Positions 14,055 through 19,724 of a stretch of DNA of 19,724 nucleotides are shown in pieces. A program made the translations under genes and the position numbers. A model generated the notes under the pieces. The model was not told where the DNA came from. It saw nothing but the letters and a program-made list of their open reading frames with translations, and searched no databases. The DNA is taken from NCBI GenBank assembly GCA_964403795.1, contig CAYOHP010000078.1, positions 9,709 through 29,432 on the forward strand, read 5' to 3'. Source of the stretch: CAYOHP01 sp964403795 [NCBI: uncultured bacterium]. Lineage in GTDB: Bacteria > Muiribacteriota > UBA6191 > CAZXTJ01. Numbering within the stretch: the stretch's first letter is position 1; each line of letters opens with the position of its first letter.

Positions 14055-16466
14055 ATGCAGAAATACAAGATCGAGCGGAAGCTCGGTGCCGGGGGAATGG
14101 GCGACGTCTTCGTGGCCCGTGACCAGGAGCTCGGGCGCCAGGTCGCGATCAAGATCCTCCAACCGCAGTTCTCGTCCTCGGCCGAGTCCCAGGAGCGGTT
14201 CCACCGCGAGATGAAGATCTCGGCGGGGCTGGACCATCCCAACATCATCCACGTCTTCGACTTCGGTACCGCCGACGGAACCCTCTACTACGTGATGGAG
14301 CTGGTCGAGGGCCGGAGCGTCCAGGAGATCGTGCAGAAGGGTCCGATGGACCCCCACGATGCGGTCGACGTGGCCGAGGGCATCGCCTCGGCGCTCGAGT
14401 ACATCCATCCCAAGGGCCTCATCCACCGGGATCTCAAACCCGGGAACGTCATGGTGGCCTCGGGGTGCCGGGCCGTCCTCCTGGACTTCGGCCTGGTCAA
14501 GGCGCTCGCCGAGATCAGCCTCACCATGACCGGCAAGGTGATCGGGACGCCCCGCTACATGGCCCCCGAGATGATGCTCACCGGCAAGGTGGACGGGAAG
14601 AGCGACGTCTACCAGCTCGGCTGCATCCTCTACGAGCTGGTGACCGGTACCCACGCGGTCCCGGGCAAGACCCGCAAGGAGGTCGCCCAGCGCTGCCTCT
14701 ACGAGGTCCCGGCCGCCCCCTCGACGATCCGCAAGGACCTCGACCCCGATCTCGAGAACCTGGTGATGAACGCCATCGAGAAGGATCCGGCCGAGCGCTA
14801 CCAGAGCGCCACCGCTCTGCTCGAGGATCTCCGGGGGTGGAAGGCGGGGAAGCCGGTCCCGCGTCGGGGATCCGGGAAGCCGGCCCGCCAGAAACCGGGC
14901 GAGGCGCCTCGCGCCCCGGCCGGCCCGGCCAGTTCCCGGGTGGGTCCCCGCGCCGAACCCCAGGGAGGGGCCTCGGTCCGGATCCAGGCGGTGCCGAGTC
15001 CGGCCCAGAGCGGTGCCCGACAGCAGGGGACGGCCTCCCTGGCCGCCGTCCCCGGGCCTCGGCCGGGCGACAGCCAACTGGCCCGCAGCGCCCGCTCGGA
15101 GCCGGTCTCGACCGCGCTCCCCCCGGTCCTGCCCGGTCCCGGCGGCCGCAGCCTCTCGACCGTGATCCCGGTCCAGGAACCGGCGCGGCCCAAGGGTGCG
15201 GTCCTGGGGATGGCGGTGGGGGCCCTGGGGCTCGTCGGACTGCTCCTGGTGGCCCGGGCCCTGTTCCTGAGGCCGGTGGCCTATGCCGCCTCCGAAGTAC
15301 GGCTCTCGCCGGTCTATGGGGGAGCCGACTTCTCCTGGACCAGCGAGGCCGCCTACCCCGACCGGGTCCAGGTCGAGCTCGGGGACGGGACCAGCCGCAC
15401 CATGGGAGACCCCGACGGCTCGGCGGTCCGGTCGCATCGGGTCGAGATCCGCGGCCTCCCGCCGTCTTCCCGGGCCTCGGCCCGGATCCTCTACCCCGAC
15501 GGGGCGGCTTCGGTCCCCTACGCCTTCGAGACCCTGGGGCTCCCCGCGGTCCAGCCCGAGATCCGCTATCCGGGAGCGCTCTCGGCAGTGGTGGCGATCT
15601 CGACCGGGGACGTCCCGACCCGGATCCGGGTGGAGCCGCTCGACCCGCCGGGTCGACCGGGCGACCCCGGACCCCTGCGCACCCGCCACGAGCTGCCGGT
15701 CGAGCTCCCCGGCGACGGCCGGGGGGTGACCCTGAGGCTGGTGGCCCTACCCCAGGGCGGGCCGGAGACGGTGGTGGCGGCGAGCCTGGCGGTTCCGGGC
15801 CTCCTCGAGCGGATGCGGGCTGCCGCCGAGTACCCGATCGAGGCCCGGACCGAGCTGGTGCGGTCGCTGGCCGGCGGGATCCGGACCCTGCTGGCCGAGC
15901 CTTCCAAGGTCCCGGTGGAGACCAAGCTCGAGGTCTTCCGCCTGGTCGAGCCGGTGCTCGATGCTGCGGCCAGGGAGCGGGCCCGGGGTTCGGACCGCGG
16001 TCTCGATCCCACCCGGATCCTCCCCTCCGGCTTCGGTCCCGCCCCGGGCCTGGATCCCGGGATCGAGTTCCCGGTCCGATTCGAGGCCGGCATGGTGCAG
16101 CTCGTCGACTCCTCCACGCCGACCAACTCGCTGACCCGCCACCGGATCGAGGGCCTGGCCGACGGGTTGCCTCCCGACCCGGGCCGGTCCCCGGTCCAGC
16201 TCGCCTTCGAGGTGATCGGGGTGTCGCCGCCCCCCGGGGCGGTGCTCCGGGTCTGGCTGGGGACCCGGGTGCGCCTCTCCTACTGGTTCGGCTTCCACGA
16301 GCGGGAGAGCCGCAGCGACCCCTTCGTGCTCCGCTTCGATCCGCGCCTGGTCCAGGGTGCTACCCGGCTCTCCCTGGCGCTCTCGCTCGATTCGGTGACC
16401 GGGGAGGCGCTCCCCAACCTGCTGCTCTCCCCGATCCGGGTCCGGCTGGTGTATCCGGAGCGGTGA
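14055..16466 (+). CDS. Transmembrane Ser/Thr protein kinase with extracytoplasmic sensor region
   Basis: The protein has 803 residues. The kinase domain (about 1-265) is complete: Gly loop GAGGMGDVF (11-19), VAIK Lys33, Glu52, HRDLKPGN with Asp126, DFG Asp144, and APE at 170-172. A low-complexity Pro/Ala/Gly linker (about 265-380) leads to one membrane segment (AVLGMAVGALGLVGLLLVAR, about 382-401). Outside, residues about 410-500 resemble an FN3-like beta sandwich (FSWTSEAAYPDRVQVELGDG then HRVEIRGLPP). The remaining 300 residues are beta-rich and unassigned. It should phosphorylate cytoplasmic Ser/Thr targets in response to an external cue. The ATG at 14055 is preferred over the TTG at 14037 because AGGA lies at suitable spacing. 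It is divergent from the ChaN-like gene by 41 bp and converges with the CpaE-like gene. Confidence 0.93.
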   Translation: MQKYKIERKLGAGGMGDVFVARDQELGRQVAIKILQPQFSSSAESQERFHREMKISAGLDHPNIIHVFDFGTADGTLYYVMELVEGRSVQEIVQKGPMDPHDAVDVAEGIASALEYIHPKGLIHRDLKPGNVMVASGCRAVLLDFGLVKALAEISLTMTGKVIGTPRYMAPEMMLTGKVDGKSDVYQLGCILYELVTGTHAVPGKTRKEVAQRCLYEVPAAPSTIRKDLDPDLENLVMNAIEKDPAERYQSATALLEDLRGWKAGKPVPRRGSGKPARQKPGEAPRAPAGPASSRVGPRAEPQGGASVRIQAVPSPAQSGARQQGTASLAAVPGPRPGDSQLARSARSEPVSTALPPVLPGPGGRSLSTVIPVQEPARPKGAVLGMAVGALGLVGLLLVARALFLRPVAYAASEVRLSPVYGGADFSWTSEAAYPDRVQVELGDGTSRTMGDPDGSAVRSHRVEIRGLPPSSRASARILYPDGAASVPYAFETLGLPAVQPEIRYPGALSAVVAISTGDVPTRIRVEPLDPPGRPGDPGPLRTRHELPVELPGDGRGVTLRLVALPQGGPETVVAASLAVPGLLERMRAAAEYPIEARTELVRSLAGGIRTLLAEPSKVPVETKLEVFRLVEPVLDAAARERARGSDRGLDPTRILPSGFGPAPGLDPGIEFPVRFEAGMVQLVDSSTPTNSLTRHRIEGLADGLPPDPGRSPVQLAFEVIGVSPPPGAVLRVWLGTRVRLSYWFGFHERESRSDPFVLRFDPRLVQGATRLSLALSLDSVTGEALPNLLLSPIRVRLVYPER

Positions 16467-16471
16467 CGAAC

Positions 16472-16490
16472 GCCCGGATCCGGTCCGGGC
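16472..16490. terminator. Hairpin in the convergent kinase / CpaE-like junction
   Basis: GCCCGGA (16472-16478) and TCCGGGC (16484-16490) form a perfect 7-bp stem with a TCCGG loop, filling most of the 30-bp gap between two convergent stop codons. It lies 5 nt after the kinase stop. There is no T tract on either side, so it is a possible bidirectional terminator of the kind used without U-runs, or simply an mRNA 3'-end stabiliser. Confidence 0.45.
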
Positions 16491-16496
16491 CCTCGG

Positions 16497-17693
16497 CTAT
16501 CCCAGGATCCCGGCCAGGAGCCGGGCGAGGACCGGGCGCTCGGGCGCCGGGAGGCCCAGGATCGGCGCCAGGATCTCCCGGATCGCCAGCGAGAACCGGC
16601 TCTGCGGAACCACCCGGGTGACCGGCTGGCCCCGCTTCAGGCTCTCGAGGCAGGCCCCGGCGTCCTCGGGGATGGAGATGCCACGCTCCAGGCGGGCGGC
16701 CCGGAAGAGTTCGGCTCCCCGTTCGGCATCGACCCGGGTCAGGACCGGGAGGAGCTTCTCGTCCGGGAAGCCGAGCCCCTTGAGGATGGCGTGGACCGAG
16801 AGCAAATGGCGCATCCGGCTCGGGTCGCCGGCCGAGACCTCGAAGACCAGTCGGGCCCGGTCCAGGAGCCGGGCGACGTCCTCGCCCATCCCGAACGGCA
16901 GGTCGACCAGCACGTAGTCGAAGCGCTCCTCCAGGACTTCGATCACGGCGGCCAACCGGATTCCATCGACGAAGGCCGATCGGGCGGGATCGGAAGGTGC
17001 CGCCAGCAGGCGCAGGCCCGAGGCGTGGCGCACGAGATGCCGGTCGATGGTCTCGATCTCGGCGAAGTCGTCCCCGGACAGGAGATCCGCCATGTCGGGT
17101 CCCCCCTTGCGGATCCCGAGCTGGTAGGCCACGTCGCCGAAGGTCAGGTCGGCGTCCACCACCACCACCGAGTGCTTGGAGGCGAGGAGTTCGCTGGCGA
17201 TCGCCAGGACCACGGTGGTCTGCCCGTCGCCGTCCTTGGGACCGGTGAAGACCCAGGTACCGGCGGCGGGAGGCCGCGCCCTGCGCTCTGCCGCGGCCGC
17301 CTCCGCCTGGCTGCGCTCGAGCTTCTGGGCGACCACCCGATCGAGGCAGGCGAGCAGGCCGTCGCGGTCGATCGGCTTCACCAGGTACTCGCGGGCGCCG
17401 GCCGCCATGGCCTCCCGGAGGAGGTCGAGATCGGCGGCCCCGGAGGCCACCACCACGGTGGCCCGGGATCCCTCGGAGTCGAGCTGCCGGGCCAGTTCCA
17501 TGCCTCCCATCACCGGCATCGAGAGATCGGTGAGCACGATATCGGGATCGAGCTCCCGGACCAGGCGCAGGGCCTCGAACCCGTTGGCGGCCTCGCCGAC
17601 CACCTGGTAGCGGCCCGAGAGGTCGAGTTTCAGGGCCTTGCGGGCGAAGGGCTCGTCGTCGACGAGCAGGACCCGGGGCGGTGCGGCACTCAT
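16497..17693 (-). CDS. CpaE/TadZ-like fusion: CheY receiver plus MinD/ParA-type ATPase domain with atypical P-loop
   Basis: The protein has 398 residues. The receiver (about 6-125) has the acidic pair Asp12/Asp13, phosphoacceptor Asp56 (IVLTDLSMPVMGG), Ser84 and Lys106. After an Ala/Glu/Arg linker, the MinD/ParA-like domain (about 145-398) begins WVFTGPKDGDGQTTVVLAIAS. The deviant Walker A keeps the signature Lys153, but the P-loop Lys is Gln158 and the second Gly is Asp154. Walker A' VVVVDADLTFGDVAYQLG is intact. Receiver-MinD fusions are typical of CpaE/TadZ, which position type IV (Tad) pili at a pole, and many have atypical P-loops. ATG at 17693 overlaps the histidine kinase stop as ATGA. 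No Tad pilus genes are present in the window, so a pilus role is inference. Confidence 0.88.
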   Translation of the reverse strand: MSAAPPRVLLVDDEPFARKALKLDLSGRYQVVGEAANGFEALRLVRELDPDIVLTDLSMPVMGGMELARQLDSEGSRATVVVASGAADLDLLREAMAAGAREYLVKPIDRDGLLACLDRVVAQKLERSQAEAAAAERRARPPAAGTWVFTGPKDGDGQTTVVLAIASELLASKHSVVVVDADLTFGDVAYQLGIRKGGPDMADLLSGDDFAEIETIDRHLVRHASGLRLLAAPSDPARSAFVDGIRLAAVIEVLEERFDYVLVDLPFGMGEDVARLLDRARLVFEVSAGDPSRMRHLLSVHAILKGLGFPDEKLLPVLTRVDAERGAELFRAARLERGISIPEDAGACLESLKRGQPVTRVVPQSRFSLAIREILAPILGLPAPERPVLARLLAGILG

Positions 17694-19048
17694 GACTTTG
17701 CCTCCACATCGTTTTCCGTGAGGACCGGAAGGGTGAACCAGAACGTCGAACCCTGGCCGGGTCGGCTCTCGCATCCGACCGAACCGCCGTGGGCTTCGAC
17801 CAGGTGCCGGACGATCGAGAGTCCCAGTCCGGTCGAGGGTTCGCCGGCCGTGGGCAGGACGCTGGTAGTCCCGAACTCGGTGAAGAGGACGGAGCGTTCG
17901 GAGGCGGGGATCCCAGGTCCCGAGTCGATGACCGAGACCCTGGCCACCTTCCCGTCCCTGGCGCACAACACCCGGATCCTGGCCCCGGGCGGGGAATACT
18001 TGAGGGCGTTGGAGACCAAGTTGTCGACCACCTGTGCGAGACGACGGGGATCGCCCCACACGGGTGCCCGTTCCGGGGCGTCGGCTTCGATCCGGGTCTG
18101 CTTCTGCGCTGCCGGTCCGCCGTGGGCATGGACCCGCTCCTGGACCAGCTTGGCGAGGTCCATCGTCCGCTTCTGGAGGGTGAGGCGGCCGGTGGCAGCG
18201 GCTCGGGCATCGGTAAGGTCCTGGACCAGCGTCCGCAGTCGGTCCACCTCCGTGATGACGTCTCCGAGGACTTCCTCCTGCTCCGGGGTGGTCGGGCCGG
18301 TGGCGCCTCGCAGGACCGACGCGACCAGGCTCCGGACCGCTCCGATCGGTCCCCGGAGGTCGTGGGCGACCACCCGGAAGAGCCGATCCTTGTCGCGATC
18401 CCGCTCCTCGAGCGCTTCGATGAGTCTGGCCTTCTCGAGGGAGGCGGCGATGGGATGGGCGATGGCCTGGAAGACCCAGGCGTGCAGCGGCGAGTAAGCC
18501 GCCTTGGCTCGGCTGGAGAAGAACAGGACTCCGACCGGACCCCGGGGAGAGAGCAGCGGGCAGGTCATGCTGCTCCTCAGGCCTTCGGCCACGATCCTCC
18601 GGGTGGAGTCCGAGCCCGGGTGCGCCTCCAGGTAGGCCTCGAGGTCGGAGAGGATCCGGGGAGTCCCGGTGGCGATCACGGGTGCCAGGCTGCTGCCCGC
18701 CAGGGGAGCCGCGTAGCCCTTCCCCAGGCGGCTCTCCGCCGGGATCCGAGCGAGGTCGGTCCCGGCAGTCCGTGCCCAGTACGCCCTGAGGACGGTTCCC
18801 TCCTGCTCCAGGAGACTGCATCCGATCCGATCGAAGGGGACGAGGTCCCGGAAGCCCTCGAACACGAAGTCCAGGACCTCCTCCGGGTGGAGACCGGAGA
18901 GAACCCGGCGCATGGCTTCCGAGAGTCGCTCCCCGAGTGCCGTCGGATCCGGCTGGATGAGGCAGGGCAGGGAGCCGTGCGGGCCCGGTGAGGAATGCCG
19001 GAGGGCGGAGTCGGACCTCTGCTGCACGACCCGTTGCTGGGATCCCAT
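17690..19048 (-). CDS. Soluble GAF-domain histidine kinase
   Basis: The protein has 452 residues with no membrane segment. Residues about 45-205 form a GAF-like sensor (DLVPFDRIGCSLLEQEGTV, GLRSSMTCPLL, PVGVLFFSS). A helix links to the HisKA domain with phospho-acceptor His229 (FRVVAHDLRGPIGAV). The HATPase domain has the N box VDNLVSNALKY (Asn343, Asn347), G1 DSGPGIP (Asp375) and G2 STGLGLSIVRHL. It should autophosphorylate on His229 after a cytoplasmic cue and pass phosphate to a receiver, most simply the CpaE-like protein whose ATG overlaps its stop (ATGA). ATG at 19048 has an excellent GGGAGGG Shine-Dalgarno 5 nt upstream; a longer version from 19189 lacks codon bias. A second receiver gene precedes it on the same strand with a 190-bp gap. 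Confidence 0.93.
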   Translation of the reverse strand: MGSQQRVVQQRSDSALRHSSPGPHGSLPCLIQPDPTALGERLSEAMRRVLSGLHPEEVLDFVFEGFRDLVPFDRIGCSLLEQEGTVLRAYWARTAGTDLARIPAESRLGKGYAAPLAGSSLAPVIATGTPRILSDLEAYLEAHPGSDSTRRIVAEGLRSSMTCPLLSPRGPVGVLFFSSRAKAAYSPLHAWVFQAIAHPIAASLEKARLIEALEERDRDKDRLFRVVAHDLRGPIGAVRSLVASVLRGATGPTTPEQEEVLGDVITEVDRLRTLVQDLTDARAAATGRLTLQKRTMDLAKLVQERVHAHGGPAAQKQTRIEADAPERAPVWGDPRRLAQVVDNLVSNALKYSPPGARIRVLCARDGKVARVSVIDSGPGIPASERSVLFTEFGTTSVLPTAGEPSTGLGLSIVRHLVEAHGGSVGCESRPGQGSTFWFTLPVLTENDVEAKS

Positions 19049-19238
19049 GGTCCCTCCCTTCGGAGATCCTGGAAGCAACACTCGTGCCGGTCGAGGCCGG
19101 GGGCGTAGGTGGTCGCAGCGGGTCGAGGGGAGTACCGAGAGCCGGGCCTGGAGGAAGCCGCGGGAGCCCGGGATCGACGACCCGCGCATCCTGCGCGTGC
19201 CGGTCGCGTGTCATGCGCGGACCATGGGCGCCTTGGGG
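19049..19238. other. Gap upstream of the histidine kinase, no gene seen
   Basis: This 190-bp stretch separates the receiver-protein stop (19239) from the kinase start. It holds one perfect 6-bp inverted repeat, CGCGCA (19183-19188) and TGCGCG (19192-19197), without a T tract. I see no convincing promoter boxes, although the kinase may need its own promoter here. Confidence 0.3.
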
Positions 19239-19724
19239 CTACTTGCGCCTGATCAAGGGCCTGAGCACCCGGGTCACTTCCTCGGGGGGGAAGGGCTTGA
19301 GCAGGAAGCCGGCGGCGCCATGCTGGGTGGCCTTCTCCACGGTCCCGGCGTCTCCCTGGACGCTCATCAGGAAGACCTGGATCGTCGGGAAGCGCTCCCG
19401 GATCTGGCGGCAGGCTTCGAAGCCGTTCAGGAGGGGCATGTTCAGATCGAGAAGGGCGGCATCCGGCTGGTAGGCGGCGCAGAGTTCGAGGACCTCGACG
19501 CCGTCCTTGGCTTCGGCCAGGACTTGGAGGCCGTCCTCGAAGGCCAGGGCCCGGGCCAGGCCCCGCCGGAAGGTGTCGCTGTCGTCGGCGATCACCAGGC
19601 CGAGGCGGTTCGGGTCCCGGGCGACCTCCGGGCTCGGCTTCTTGGCCGGCCTGGCCCCGCCCGGGGGAGGCAGCGGGGTGGGTCCCCGGGGAGGCGCCGG
19701 AGGGGGCAGGGGGGTGGGGGTAGC
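19239..19724 (-). CDS. C-terminal CheY-type receiver domain of a larger protein (5' end outside window)
   Basis: The frame is open on the minus strand from the TAG at 19239-19241 to the window edge, giving at least 161 residues. The last 120 are a receiver: acidic pair in LVIADDSDTF, phosphoacceptor Asp in AALLDLNMPLLNGFEA, Ser in VFLMSVQ, and Lys in FLLKPFPPEE. Upstream is a Pro-rich, low-complexity linker with a repeated PTPLPPP motif, followed by GGARPAKKPSPEVARDPNRLG. A GTG at 19595 could start a stand-alone receiver, but the uninterrupted frame, strong G/C third positions and linker character indicate the receiver is the C-terminal domain of a larger protein, for example a hybrid kinase or a Ser/Thr kinase with a C-terminal receiver. 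It may supply or receive phosphate in the histidine kinase/CpaE-like cluster downstream. Confidence 0.75.
   Translation of the reverse strand, partial: ATPTPLPPPAPPRGPTPLPPPGGARPAKKPSPEVARDPNRLGLVIADDSDTFRRGLARALAFEDGLQVLAEAKDGVEVLELCAAYQPDAALLDLNMPLLNGFEACRQIRERFPTIQVFLMSVQGDAGTVEKATQHGAAGFLLKPFPPEEVTRVLRPLIRRK

Noticed and set aside
12316-14214. Plus-strand 632-residue ORF opposite the ChaN-like gene
   Set aside because: The minus frame carries ChaN-type motifs and a proper start; the plus frame would also run into the kinase start region in another frame.
19183-19197. Perfect CGCGCA/TGCGCG inverted repeat upstream of the histidine kinase
   Set aside because: A 6-bp GC-only repeat is expected by chance in such GC-rich DNA and lacks a T tract or promoter context.
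19686-19720. G-rich runs with quadruplex potential on the plus strand
   Set aside because: They are explained by proline codons of the minus-strand linker; nothing else supports a regulatory role.

Overview
The window is very GC-rich with almost exclusively G/C third codon positions, and it is densely packed with bacterial genes. A split ADP-heptose pathway (heptose-phosphate kinase plus a separate adenylyltransferase), a UDP-glucose dehydrogenase and an exported HtrA protease point to a diderm bacterium that makes a heptose-containing surface polysaccharide. A membrane Ser/Thr kinase and a receiver-MinD (CpaE/TadZ-like) fusion fit a large-genome, development- or surface-signalling lineage such as Planctomycetota, Acidobacteriota or Myxococcota. 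I cannot fix the phylum from sequence alone. No tRNA, rRNA, CRISPR array or complete insertion sequence is visible.

Layout. (1) 1-1300, plus strand: the tail of an unknown gene, a membrane-anchored PH-like small protein, then an HU gene with an elaborate leader (perfect 21-bp palindrome, UUCG hairpin, strong Shine-Dalgarno) and a rho-independent terminator. (2) 1343-2833, minus strand: an exported HtrA-type protease with two PDZ domains, divergent from (3) 2937-11580, a tightly packed plus-strand run: a 1041-residue exported protein of unknown function, a DUF3467-like protein, UDP-glucose 6-dehydrogenase, a FAD oxidoreductase, an aldo/keto reductase, heptose-7-phosphate kinase (rfaE1), a Trm112-like protein, and heptose-1-phosphate adenylyltransferase (rfaE2). 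From the DUF3467-like gene onward most junctions are overlaps or gaps of a few bases, which suggests one operon. (4) 11600-14013, minus strand: a small unknown protein, a 161-bp element with 25-bp terminal inverted repeats and nested internal inverted repeats, and a large ChaN-like protein with an unrecognised C-terminal half. (5) 14055-16466, plus strand: a transmembrane Ser/Thr kinase with an extracytoplasmic, partly FN3-like region. (6) 16497-19724, minus strand: a signalling cluster made of the C-terminal receiver end of a larger protein that runs off the window, a soluble GAF histidine kinase, and a receiver-MinD fusion whose P-loop lysine is replaced by glutamine.

How they may work together (inference): the operon would supply activated sugars (UDP-glucuronate, ADP-heptose) and possibly tailor them with the two oxidoreductases. 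The histidine kinase is translationally coupled (ATGA) to the CpaE/TadZ-like protein and is probably its phosphodonor, controlling localisation or assembly of a surface machine. The most distinctive items are the nested inverted-repeat element at 12136-12296, the HU leader, the degenerate P-loop of the CpaE-like protein, the oxidoreductase pair placed inside a nucleotide-sugar operon, and the large unknown exported protein beside HtrA.
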